Source: Pseudomonadota bacterium
Lineage (GTDB): Bacteria > Pseudomonadota > Gammaproteobacteria > Steroidobacterales > Steroidobacteraceae
Reading direction: 5' to 3'
Assembly: GCA_021820785.1 (NCBI GenBank)
Contig: JAKADE010000040.1
Coordinates: forward strand, 1 to 12,792
Length of the DNA: 12,792 bases
The position numbers and the translations under genes were made by a program. The notes beneath the pieces were generated by a model. It saw only the letters and a list, made by a program, of their open reading frames with translations, searched no databases and was not told where the DNA came from. The first letter of the stretch is position 1. Each line of letters begins with the position of its first letter. Shown in pieces: positions 1 through 7,165 of the stretch.

Positions 1-540
1 GATCGGCAACTGGGCGGCCGCCCAGACGCCCAACGGCGCGGCGATCGCCAGATCGGCCAGCGTCAGACGCGTCCCGCTCAGCCACTGCCGCTGCGCGAGG
101 TGCTGATCGAGTACGGCAGCGAGCTCTCGGATCTGCAGTTCGGCGCGCTCGATCACGCCCGGGTCGGGTGCGCCTCGCCCGAGCAGGGACTTGATCACAC
201 GCTCGAAATACAGGTCGCGCACGGCCGGAGAGAAATGGTAGGCGCTCCAGAACAGCCAGCGGTTGACGTCGGCCCGCGGCTGCGGCTGCGACGGATACAG
301 CTGCTGCCCCGGAGTGAGCTCGGCGAGGTACTGCATGATGGCGTGCGATTCCCACAGCAGGAACTCTCCATCCTCGAGGACCGGCACGCGGTGGTTGGGA
401 TTGAGTCGCAGGAACGGCGGCTGGCGCTGCTCGCCGTTCTTCAGATCGACGACGATGAACTCGACGGGCACGTCGAGTTCGAGGGCGGCCATGACGGCAC
501 GGCGGGCATTGAACGCAAGAGGGTGGTGATAGAGACGCAT
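1..540 (-). CDS. Glutathione S-transferase family protein (C-terminus beyond window edge)
   Basis: The first 180 residues are visible; the gene runs off the left end of the window. Residues 1-75 form a thioredoxin-like GST N-domain: it starts MRLYHHPLAFNARRA, has the cis-proline segment RVPVL (51-55) and the glutathione-contacting WES motif (63-65) followed by HAIMQYLAE. Residues 90-180 are the all-alpha domain, including the SGTRLTLADLAIAAPL segment with the conserved T-x-x-D N-capping box near 160-163. The family conjugates glutathione to electrophiles or uses it for peroxide or isomerase chemistry in the cytoplasm; the substrate cannot be told. The usual serine or tyrosine near residue 9-11 is not obvious (Ala-Phe-Asn instead), so catalytic class is uncertain. 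The ATG at 540 gives a canonical N-terminus. It lies 64 bp downstream of the WYL regulator on the same strand, suggesting an operon or a regulator-target pair. Confidence 0.9.
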   Translation of the reverse strand, partial: MRLYHHPLAFNARRAVMAALELDVPVEFIVVDLKNGEQRQPPFLRLNPNHRVPVLEDGEFLLWESHAIMQYLAELTPGQQLYPSQPQPRADVNRWLFWSAYHFSPAVRDLYFERVIKSLLGRGAPDPGVIERAELQIRELAAVLDQHLAQRQWLSGTRLTLADLAIAAPLGVWAAAQLPI

Positions 541-590
541 CGGAGCACTCGTTTGGTTTGCAGAAACGGAGCTCAAGGATGCGATCAGAC

Positions 591-609
591 GCTGACAGAT
601 TCCGTCAGC
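591..609. promoter_or_regulatory. Inverted repeat, candidate operator ahead of the GST gene
   Basis: The sequence shows GCTGAC - 7 bp - GTCAGC, a perfect 6-bp-arm inverted repeat. It overlaps the stop codon of the WYL regulator gene (605-607) and lies about 50-70 bp upstream of the GST start. The only intergenic space between these two genes is 541-604. A dyad of this size would suit a dimeric helix-turn-helix regulator, and the WYL protein encoded next door is the natural candidate. That assignment is inference. I found no second copy in front of the SDR gene, so autoregulation is not supported. Confidence 0.35.
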
Positions 610-1312
610 AGCCCTCTGGACCCCTCGGGGCGCGCTGGCGCAGCTGCGCGCGCCACTGCGTCACGAGTTCGCGCCGCGGCCGCGGGTAAGGCTCACTCAG
701 CGGATCGAGCTGCTCGATCCGATCGGCGCGGAAGTGACGAAAATCCCCGCGCAACTCGCACCAGGCCGCCAGGACTCGCGCCCCTTCGAAGAAGGCGAGC
801 GCGATCGGCCAGACCTGCCGCTCACTCGCCGCGCCAGTGGCGTCCACGTATCGGAACCGCAATTTACGCTCGCGGCGGATCGCCTCGCGCAGCGCGCCGA
901 GCGGAGCGCCCCCGCCGACATCGGCTCCCCTGCGTGGCGCCCACAGCCCGGTCTCGGCGATCCGTTCGCGCAGGTCGCGCGGCGAGGCCGTGGCGATTTT
1001 CGCCAGCGCCGACTCGCCAGCCCGGACAAGGCCGGCGTCCCCCTGCTCGCGCACCCAGCGCGCCCCGAGCACCAGCGCCTCGAGCTCCTCCTCGCTGAAC
1101 ATCAAAGGGGGCAGAAAGAAGCCGGCGCGCATCACGTAGCCCAGCCCGGCCCCACCGTCGATCGGCGCGCCGAGCCCGATAAGCGTCTGGACGTCGCGGT
1201 AAACGGTGCGCACCGACACCGAGAGCCCCTCGGCGAGCCGCGCGGCCGTGACCGGCCGCCGGTGCGCGCGCAGCGCATCGAGGAGCTCGAACAGCCGCGC
1301 GGTCCGGCTCAC
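605..1312 (-). CDS. YafY-type transcriptional regulator (HTH_11 + WYL domain)
   Basis: The protein is 235 residues, the usual size for compact YafY-like WYL regulators. Residues 2-60 form a winged helix-turn-helix of the HTH_11/DeoR type (RLFELLDALRAHRRPVTAA, then LSVSVRTVYRDVQTL). Residues about 139-200 form the WYL ligand-sensing domain, ending in VLAAWCELRGDFRHFRADRI. The WYL tripeptide itself is replaced by R-V-L, as in many YafY homologues. The start is GTG at 1312: its last two bases are shared with the SDR stop, giving a GTGA overlap, and a GGAG lies 11 bp upstream inside the SDR gene. An upstream ATG at 1384 would add 24 unrelated residues lying inside the SDR gene, so I rejected it. 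The family are mostly ligand-responsive repressors in the cytoplasm; the ligand here is unknown. Its likely targets are the flanking SDR/GST genes. Confidence 0.9.
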   Translation of the reverse strand: MSRTARLFELLDALRAHRRPVTAARLAEGLSVSVRTVYRDVQTLIGLGAPIDGGAGLGYVMRAGFFLPPLMFSEEELEALVLGARWVREQGDAGLVRAGESALAKIATASPRDLRERIAETGLWAPRRGADVGGGAPLGALREAIRRERKLRFRYVDATGAASERQVWPIALAFFEGARVLAAWCELRGDFRHFRADRIEQLDPLSEPYPRPRRELVTQWRAQLRQRAPRGPEGC

Positions 1313-2154
1313 TCGGCTTTCGGCTCCGTCCGGTACCCGCCGCGCGTGGCGGCCATGCGACGCGCCGCGGCACGCAGCACCCACGGGAAGAATCGTTCCA
1401 GAAAGACGAACACCTTGCCATGCCCCGTGATGATCACTTCGCGCTGCCCTCGCGCGATGGCGTGCAGCATGGTCCGCACCGCCTCACTGCGCGCCATCAC
1501 CAGCCAGCGCGGAATGGGCTCGGCCGCCTCGGCATGCAGACGCCCCTGGTTGTCGACGCGGCGGATGTCGCTCTCGACGAACCCCGGACTGATCAGCGTC
1601 ACGCGCACCCCGTGCAGCGCCAGCTCGGGGGTGATCGCGTTGGCGAGCGCGCGCACGGCGAACTTGCTCATCGCGTAGGGCGAGGTCCCGGGCGAGGCGG
1701 TCCACCCGGCCACGCTGCCGAGCAGGACGAGCTGGCCGTGCGATTCGAGTATCGCCGGCAGCGCGGCCTGCAGCGTACGCAACACGCCGAATACATTCGT
1801 TTCGAATTGCCGCCGATAGTCTTCGAGCGACAGCTGCGCGAAGGCGCCGACCACGCCGAAGCCGGCGTTGGCGATGACGATGTCGAGTCGGCCCCAGCGC
1901 GCGATCGTTTCGGCCACGGCGCGCGACGGATCTTCATCACGCGTGACGTCGCAGGCGATGATCAGAGGCTCGGCGCCGCCGGCGGCGAGGATCTGCCCAT
2001 GCAGCTGCTGGAGCCGGTCGGTGCGCCGCGCCGCGAGCGCCAGGCGTGCCCCTGCGCGCGACAGTTGCAGCGCCATCTCCTCGCCGATGCCCGAGGATGC
2101 CCCGGTGATCAGCACGACCTTGCCGTTGAAGCGTTCTGCGGCGCTCGTGGTCAT
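1309..2154 (-). CDS. SDR family NAD(P)-dependent oxidoreductase
   Basis: This is a complete 281-residue classical short-chain dehydrogenase. The cofactor-binding TGASSGIG lies at 17-24, followed by the adjacent arginines R43-R44 after the second strand, which favour NADP(H), and by D69. The NAG motif is at 96-98, and the catalytic set is N120, S147, Y160 and K164 (YAMSK). A C-terminal extension of about 40 residues (FVFLERFFPWVLRAAARRMAA) is hydrophobic and basic and may touch the membrane, as in several SDRs acting on lipid-like substrates; that is inference. The ATG at 2154 has a GGAG eight bases upstream. It is the first gene of a minus-strand run with the WYL regulator (4-bp overlap) and the GST. 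The substrate is unknown. Confidence 0.92.
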   Translation of the reverse strand: MTTSAAERFNGKVVLITGASSGIGEEMALQLSRAGARLALAARRTDRLQQLHGQILAAGGAEPLIIACDVTRDEDPSRAVAETIARWGRLDIVIANAGFGVVGAFAQLSLEDYRRQFETNVFGVLRTLQAALPAILESHGQLVLLGSVAGWTASPGTSPYAMSKFAVRALANAITPELALHGVRVTLISPGFVESDIRRVDNQGRLHAEAAEPIPRWLVMARSEAVRTMLHAIARGQREVIITGHGKVFVFLERFFPWVLRAAARRMAATRGGYRTEPKAE

Positions 2155-2412
2155 GGTGCACTCCGTCTCTGGTTCTGGATGAGGGCCGAGTCCTGCGCCT
2201 CCCCCGAGGCAGCCTCAGCCCGCCCCGCAGGCTATCCGGCAAGAATATGCGATCGGCGCCACCGGGACACGCCCCGCACGGCGCTTTCTGTGCGATAGTT
2301 ATTTTTCGACGGTGGCGGCCGGCCGGCGGGCTGCGGCCCCAAGGCAGCCGCACCCCGGGGATGTTCGGGCACCGGTCTTAAGTCCCGGGCACGGCAGCCG
2401 ATTTAATGCCGA
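2155..2412. other. Divergent intergenic region between SDR operon and J-domain/PilZ gene
   Basis: This 258-bp stretch separates two divergent transcription units and should hold both promoters. I see no convincing paired -35/-10 for the SDR side. Structure visible: a small palindrome GAGGC-A-GCCTC at 2206-2216; an extended -10-like TGCGATAGT at 2291-2299 on the plus strand without a good -35; an imperfect hairpin with arms 2326-2334 and 2344-2351 (one bulged base); and CCCCGGGG at 2353-2360. No credible small gene is seen. Confidence 0.5.
2402..2407 (+). promoter_or_regulatory. Candidate -10 element placing transcription start at the J-domain gene's ATG
   Basis: TTTAAT matches TATAAT at four of six positions and ends only five bases before the ATG at 2413, so transcription from it would begin at or next to the start codon. 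No Shine-Dalgarno-like sequence precedes the ATG, which fits a leaderless message. The -35 side is weak (TCTTAA at 2376-2381 with a 20-bp gap), so this is only a hypothesis. Confidence 0.25.
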
Positions 2413-3108
2413 ATGACGCACGAACGACGCAATCTGTACCGGATCCTGTACGTTCAGCCCGAGGCCCCGCCCGAGGTGATCACGGCGGTATACCGCTGCC
2501 TGATGAGCCAGCTGCGGGCCCACCCGGACCTTGGGGGCAATACCGAGGCGGCCGCACGCATCAACCACGCTTATCAGGTCCTGCGCGACCCCATCAAACG
2601 CAAAGCCTACGACGAGAGCCGCCGCCGCCCTCTGTCCTCCCGCGACCGTCCCAGCGACGGCGAGGTGCGCCGGACCGTGGCGAACACGGCGGGCACGTGC
2701 CCGTTTTGCGCCGCGCCCGTCCCGGCACGCATCGAGGCAGACACCCGCTGCCGCCGCTGCGCGAGCCCGCTCGCACCCGTGGCCTTCGAACTGACCCGCA
2801 GCCGTGAGCCGTTCGGCCGACGCTCCGCGCCGCGCGTGGAGAAGAACAACCGCGTCACCGTGCACGCTGCGCCCGACGCAGCCCCGATCTCGGCGGTGCT
2901 GCGCGACCTTTCGGCGACCGGAGTCAGCCTGTACACCGCCGTTGCCCTGCGCACCGGGCGCAACATCCGCATCGAAGCACTCGGCATCGACATGGTCGCC
3001 CATGTCATCAAGACCCAACCGAGCGACAAGGGCTGCCTGGTACGAGCCGTGCTGCTCACAGCCTTGTTCAACCGCAAATCCGGCGTATTTATGTCTACCA
3101 GCGCCTGA
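2413..3108 (+). CDS. J-domain / zinc-ribbon / PilZ-like fusion protein
   Basis: The protein has 231 residues and three recognisable parts. Residues 7-68 are a DnaJ-type J domain with the HPD tripeptide at 37-39 and the typical ARINHAYQVLRDPIKRKAYD third and fourth helices; such domains stimulate DnaK-family ATPases. Residues 96-116 hold a CPFC...CRRC zinc ribbon (C96, C99, C113, C116). Residues about 136-222 resemble a PilZ domain: R137-x3-R141, then DLSATG (165-170, the D-x-S-x-x-G motif), then a hydrophobic beta-rich remainder (MVAHVIKTQ, CLVRAVLLTALF). PilZ domains bind cyclic-di-GMP. The PilZ call rests on motif order and spacing and is less sure than the J domain. There are no DnaJ G/F region or membrane segments. 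The next gene encodes a cyclic-di-GMP phosphodiesterase, which supports the PilZ reading. A role as a cyclic-di-GMP-controlled co-chaperone is inference. ATG 2413 is chosen because it begins the J-domain frame; no ribosome site is evident. Confidence 0.85.
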   Translation: MTHERRNLYRILYVQPEAPPEVITAVYRCLMSQLRAHPDLGGNTEAAARINHAYQVLRDPIKRKAYDESRRRPLSSRDRPSDGEVRRTVANTAGTCPFCAAPVPARIEADTRCRRCASPLAPVAFELTRSREPFGRRSAPRVEKNNRVTVHAAPDAAPISAVLRDLSATGVSLYTAVALRTGRNIRIEALGIDMVAHVIKTQPSDKGCLVRAVLLTALFNRKSGVFMSTSA

Positions 3109-3167
3109 GGTGCGCGGGCCGGCAGGGACGATAGCGCGACCGGGATCACGGCTGCGGGCGTCCAAAT

Positions 3168-3197
3168 TTGACGCCTGCGGGGGCCCGCGCCTATAAG
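3168..3197 (+). promoter_or_regulatory. Sigma70-type promoter of the receiver-EAL gene
   Basis: TTGACG (3168-3173) and TATAAG (3192-3197) are separated by 18 bp, each matching its consensus at five of six positions. The predicted start is near 3204, giving a leader of about 31 bases that carries AGGAGAG just before the ATG at 3235. This is the best-looking plus-strand promoter in the window and implies the phosphodiesterase is expressed independently of the J-domain gene 126 bp upstream. Confidence 0.65.
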
Positions 3198-3234
3198 TTT
3201 CAGATGATGGACGGCGACGGACTAGGAGAGCAGC

Positions 3235-4347
3235 ATGCGCGTTCTGGTCGTCGATGACGACAACAACCTCCGTTCGGTCCTGCGGGCCGCGATGGAGCAC
3301 AGGGGCTGTGACGTCGAGGAAGCCGCTGACGGTGCCGAGGCGCTGCGTCGCATTTCGGCGGACCATTACGAAGCTGCGATCGTCGACTACCAGCTCCCGC
3401 CGCCCGATGGGCTCGAAATTCTGCGACAGCTGCGAATGGCGCAGCCGCGCTGCGTGCGCGTACTGATGTCAGGCGCCCTGGATCTTCCGGTCGTCATGGG
3501 CGCGGTCAACCGCGGCGAAGTCTCCCGTCTGGTCGCCAAGCCGTTTCGGCTCGAGGCGCTGTTCAACGTGCTGGAGGAAGCCCTCGCCGAGCGCTGCCGG
3601 CTCGAGCAGATCTACGGACGCGCCCAGCAGGATGTGTTGGAACAGCAGCGTCGCGAACTCGACGCATGCCTCGGCAGCTGCATGCTGCAGCTCGCCGTGC
3701 AGCCGCTCGTCGAGGCCGGCAGCGGCACCCTGCACGGCTACGAGGCGCTGTTGCGCAGCCGCCATCCCACACTCAACACGCCGCTGCGGGTGCTGGGGGC
3801 CGCCGAGACACACGACATGCTCGGCCCGCTCGCCGACTGGATCGCACTCGCCGCGGCGGACTGGCTGAACAAGCTTCCACAGGGGCTGCTGCTGTTCATC
3901 AACGCCCACCCGCGCGAGCTGACAGACCTGCCCGCCGTGAAGCGCCGCTTCGAGCCGCTGCGCGCGGCCGCGGATCGGCTGGTAATCGAAATCACCGAGC
4001 GCAGCAACCTGCTGGAGGAGACTGACTGGAGAGCTGCCATCCTCTGGCTCTCGCAGGCCGGCTTCCGCATCGCGATCGACGATCTGGGTTCCGGATACAA
4101 TTCACTTGCCGTACTGGCAGAACTGCAACCGGCGTTCCTGAAAGTCGACATGAGCATCGTGCGCAACATCGACCGCGAGGAGCGCAAGCAGCGCCTGGTC
4201 GAGCTGCTTACCCGCTTCGCACAGGCCACCGGCAGCCGTGTGGTGCTCGAGGGCATCGAGACGGAGGCTGAAGCCACGACTGCTCGCCGGCTCGGAGTTG
4301 ATCTGCTGCAGGGCTATCTTTTCGGGCGGCCGGCCCTGAACGTCTAG
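3235..4347 (+). CDS. Response regulator with EAL cyclic-di-GMP phosphodiesterase output
   Basis: The protein is 370 residues, REC plus EAL, the same plan and size as Pseudomonas RocR. The receiver (1-120) has the acidic cluster D7-D9, phospho-acceptor D51, S79 and K102 (AKPF). A helical linker (about 118-145) joins the EAL domain (about 150-370). Catalytic and metal residues appear intact: E170 of the EAL signature (YEALLR), N224, E252 and loop glutamate E255 (EITE), D282-D283 (IDDLGSGYNS, with the common F-to-L change), K303, E339 (LEGIE) and Q359 (LLQGYLFGRP). It should therefore hydrolyse cyclic-di-GMP to pGpG in the cytoplasm, with activity set by phosphorylation. There is no GGDEF domain. 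The start has AGGAGAG four bases upstream. The hybrid kinase gene converges on it and is a plausible phosphodonor; the PilZ-like protein upstream is a plausible reader. Confidence 0.95.
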   Translation: MRVLVVDDDNNLRSVLRAAMEHRGCDVEEAADGAEALRRISADHYEAAIVDYQLPPPDGLEILRQLRMAQPRCVRVLMSGALDLPVVMGAVNRGEVSRLVAKPFRLEALFNVLEEALAERCRLEQIYGRAQQDVLEQQRRELDACLGSCMLQLAVQPLVEAGSGTLHGYEALLRSRHPTLNTPLRVLGAAETHDMLGPLADWIALAAADWLNKLPQGLLLFINAHPRELTDLPAVKRRFEPLRAAADRLVIEITERSNLLEETDWRAAILWLSQAGFRIAIDDLGSGYNSLAVLAELQPAFLKVDMSIVRNIDREERKQRLVELLTRFAQATGSRVVLEGIETEAEATTARRLGVDLLQGYLFGRPALNV

Positions 4348-4351
4348 CCGC

Positions 4352-7165
4352 TCAGGCTGGCGGCGCATCGCCGGACGGCACCAGTGCCGCGCGCAGCTCG
4401 TGCAGCCGTGGCGGCTTGGTCAGCACCCGGTCGACGTGCGGAGGAATCTCCCCTTCCTCCACCAGCCGCCGCCCCCACCCGGTCAGAAGCAGGACGAGCG
4501 TCTGCGGATGGGCGCCCTTGACGGCCGCGGCGACCTGACGACCATCGACCTGCGGCATGCCGAGGTCCGTGATGACGACTTCGTAGGGTTCCCCCGCACC
4601 GAGCGCGCGGCGGAATGCGTCTATGCCTGCCTGCCCTCCGTCGGCGGTATCGACGGCATGACCGTCGGCGCTCAGCGTCTCGCGTGTCGACTGCATCACG
4701 ATCGGATCGTCATCGACAAGCAGAATGCGACGGGGCGGGACCACCTCGGCGGGACGGATCCCCGTAACGCTGCCGGCGTCATCGCGCATCACCGGGAAAC
4801 TCAGCGTCACGCACGTTCCTTCGCCCGGGACGCTCGCGACCTCTATTTCGCCACCGTGCCGCTGCATGGCGCCGTAGACCATCGGCAGCCCGAGACCGGT
4901 GCCGCGCTCACCCTTGGTCGTGTAGAACGGCTCGAGGCAGCGGCTGCGGGTTTCTTCGTCCATGCCCACTCCCGAGTCGGCCACCGAGAGCTGCACGTAT
5001 CCTCGCGCCCCGCCGCTCCCCGCGACCGGCGTCAGCAGGCGCGTCTGCAGCCGCAAGCGTCCGCCCTGCGGCATCGCATCGACGGCATTGAACACCAGAT
5101 TGGTGAGCGCATCGCGCAGCTCGCTGGCGACGCCCGGCACGCGCGGCAGCTCCGGCTGCAGCTCGGTCTGCAGCTCGATCACGACACCGCGCTGCTGCGG
5201 CATGTCGCTCCAGCGCGCGCGGGTCAGATCAAGGACGTCTGCGACGAGTTGATTCAGGTCGACCGGTGTGAGTCGCTGTTGTGGCTCACGCACGCGGTAG
5301 AACTCGCGCATGCGCGCCACGGTATGCGCCACCTGCTCGACCGCGCGCTGGATCACCTGCAGCGATTTGTGGGCATGGGACGGTATCTCGCGGTCCTCGA
5401 GCAGCATGTCCGTATACAACATGATGGGCGAGATCGCATTGTTGATGTCGTGCGCGATGCCACTGGCCATCGTGCCGAGGGCGAGCAGCCGCTCCTGCTG
5501 CAGCACCGCCTGCTGCGTCTGACGCAGATCGTCGTACGCGCGCTGCAATGCCTCGTGCAGTTGCGTCTGCTGCGCCGCAAGTGCGACGTGCTCTGCGAGC
5601 TGCCGCAGAAATTCACACTCGCCGCTCGAGAAACTGCGCGGCTCGCGCCGCGCGGCGAGCAGCACGCCGAACACCTGGTTCTCGAATCGCAGCGGCGCCG
5701 CCACCAGTGATCCGAGGCCGCCGGCCGCCAGGCGGCGCGGGAACGCCGCATCGAGGGTCGCCAGATCCGGCTCGTACACCAACTCGCCCTGAACGCAGCG
5801 TGACAGGCCGTTCTGACCGATATCGATGCCGACATTTTCGCCAAGCGCCAGTTCGAGCGCGAGCGCTGCGCTCTGCGCGCCGACTCGCGCGACGATCAGG
5901 CGGTGTGCGGCACTGTCGTAGCGGCTGATCGAGCAGAATTCGAGTGCCAGGTGCGCCTCCAGGGTCCGGATGACGACCTGGAAGATGCTGTGCACGTCCT
6001 GGCGCTCGCCCATGGCACGCGTGATGCTGCCGAGCAGGCTGAGCCGCGCGAGCTGCGCTTCGAGCTTCAGACGCGCCTCCTTGCGCTCGGTCACGTCGCT
6101 CGCGGCGCCGAACCACTCGATGACGCGGTCCGCATCGTCCTTCAGCGGCACGGCGCGCGACACCACCCACCCGACGCTCCCGTCGCTTCGCCGGACACGA
6201 TGCTCGAGTTCCAGCACCCCGCCGGTGCGCCGTGCCTCGGCCACGGCAGCACGCATCCGGTCGCGGTCCTCGGCATGAACGAACCGTTCGAGCCAGTCCC
6301 GGGTGGCCACCGGCGAGGCGCCACCGTCACGGTCCGGGCGCTGGGCCTGCAGTTCGCTCCAGTCCGGTGCGATCTGGTACACGACATCCGCGGTAGTACT
6401 CACCAACGCGCGCAACCGCCGCTCGCTGGCCCGCACGGAGGCATTGGCACGGGCCAGCTCATCGGTGCGCTGGATGACACGGTTTTCGAGTTCGGCGTTC
6501 AGCTGGCGCACCGCGGTCTCTGCGCGGCGGCGCCCGGCGAAGTCCCGCCGCAGCGCCCAGAGCGCGAGCGCGGTGATGATGAAGGCCAGTGCGCCACCCC
6601 CCGCGACGGTCTGCTCGGTCAGGTGCGCACGTTGCGCGGCGGTCGCCTCGCGGCCCGCCAGCAACATCCGCTCGGTGGCGCGCATCCGGCCGATGATCCA
6701 GTCGATCCGGGCGGCGGCCGTGCGATGCGCTCGCGCCAGCACCTGCTGGCGCTGCGCGGCGCGGAACCCCTGTTCGCGCCGCAGCGCGAGCAGGTCGCTC
6801 AGGGCGGCAACGCGGGCGGCGAGCAGCGGCGCGAGCAGTACGAGGCGGCGTTGTTCACGCGGGTTGTCGGCCGTCTGGCGCTTCAACCGCCCGTAGCCGC
6901 TCTCGATGGCACTCGCGGCGTGCCGGTAGTCGCGCAGATCGGCCGGACTCTGGGTGATGATGAAATCCCGTTCGTCCGACTCGGCCGTCTCGATGCCATC
7001 CTGCAGCTCGCGCAGATCGGCGAGCACCGTGACGGTGTGCGTGACCCAGGCCGCATCTCGCCGCAGGCGCTGCAGGCTGAGCACGGAGACGACGCCGATC
7101 AGCACCACGCAGGCCAAAGCACAGGCGAAGGCCAGCTGCGTCTTGCGTTCCGTCGTCCAACGCAT
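4352..7165 (-). CDS. Membrane hybrid histidine kinase (CHASE3-like, PAS, GAF, HisKA/HATPase, REC)
   Basis: The protein has 937 residues from ATG 7165. The order is: transmembrane helix 9-31; periplasmic CHASE3-like helical sensor (about 32-180, with LQDGIETAESDERDF); transmembrane helix about 189-206; coiled coil; PAS with PAC-type end (about 248-361); GAF (about 388-533); dimerisation helix with H572 in GIAHDINNAISP; ATPase with N-box N693 (LVFNAVDAM), G1 DSGVGM (730-735), F-box EPFYTTK (745-751), G2 GTGLGL (755-760); and C-terminal receiver (about 813-927) with D818-D820, phospho-acceptor D867, T895 and K917. All kinase residues look intact. No HPt or DNA-binding domain is attached, so phosphate must leave through a separate protein. 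A TTG at 7186 would add seven residues but has no ribosome site; ATG 7165 has GGAG and AGG upstream. Its stop lies 4 bp from the receiver-EAL stop. The signal is unknown. Confidence 0.95.
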   Translation of the reverse strand: MRWTTERKTQLAFACALACVVLIGVVSVLSLQRLRRDAAWVTHTVTVLADLRELQDGIETAESDERDFIITQSPADLRDYRHAASAIESGYGRLKRQTADNPREQRRLVLLAPLLAARVAALSDLLALRREQGFRAAQRQQVLARAHRTAAARIDWIIGRMRATERMLLAGREATAAQRAHLTEQTVAGGGALAFIITALALWALRRDFAGRRRAETAVRQLNAELENRVIQRTDELARANASVRASERRLRALVSTTADVVYQIAPDWSELQAQRPDRDGGASPVATRDWLERFVHAEDRDRMRAAVAEARRTGGVLELEHRVRRSDGSVGWVVSRAVPLKDDADRVIEWFGAASDVTERKEARLKLEAQLARLSLLGSITRAMGERQDVHSIFQVVIRTLEAHLALEFCSISRYDSAAHRLIVARVGAQSAALALELALGENVGIDIGQNGLSRCVQGELVYEPDLATLDAAFPRRLAAGGLGSLVAAPLRFENQVFGVLLAARREPRSFSSGECEFLRQLAEHVALAAQQTQLHEALQRAYDDLRQTQQAVLQQERLLALGTMASGIAHDINNAISPIMLYTDMLLEDREIPSHAHKSLQVIQRAVEQVAHTVARMREFYRVREPQQRLTPVDLNQLVADVLDLTRARWSDMPQQRGVVIELQTELQPELPRVPGVASELRDALTNLVFNAVDAMPQGGRLRLQTRLLTPVAGSGGARGYVQLSVADSGVGMDEETRSRCLEPFYTTKGERGTGLGLPMVYGAMQRHGGEIEVASVPGEGTCVTLSFPVMRDDAGSVTGIRPAEVVPPRRILLVDDDPIVMQSTRETLSADGHAVDTADGGQAGIDAFRRALGAGEPYEVVITDLGMPQVDGRQVAAAVKGAHPQTLVLLLTGWGRRLVEEGEIPPHVDRVLTKPPRLHELRAALVPSGDAPPA

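Noticed and set aside
1313..1384. A longer start for the WYL regulator at 1384
   Set aside because: The added 24 residues lie within the SDR coding region and do not resemble YafY N-termini; the GTG with GTGA overlap starts exactly at the expected helix-turn-helix.
100..1678. Plus-strand frames of 332 and 314 codons opposite the GST, WYL and SDR genes
   Set aside because: They lack any family motif and become Arg/Ala/Pro-rich; the minus-strand genes here are unmistakable.
2299..3366. A 355-codon minus-strand frame across the J-PilZ gene and the start of the REC-EAL gene
   Set aside because: It crosses two well-supported genes and a good promoter, and has composition typical of antisense frames.
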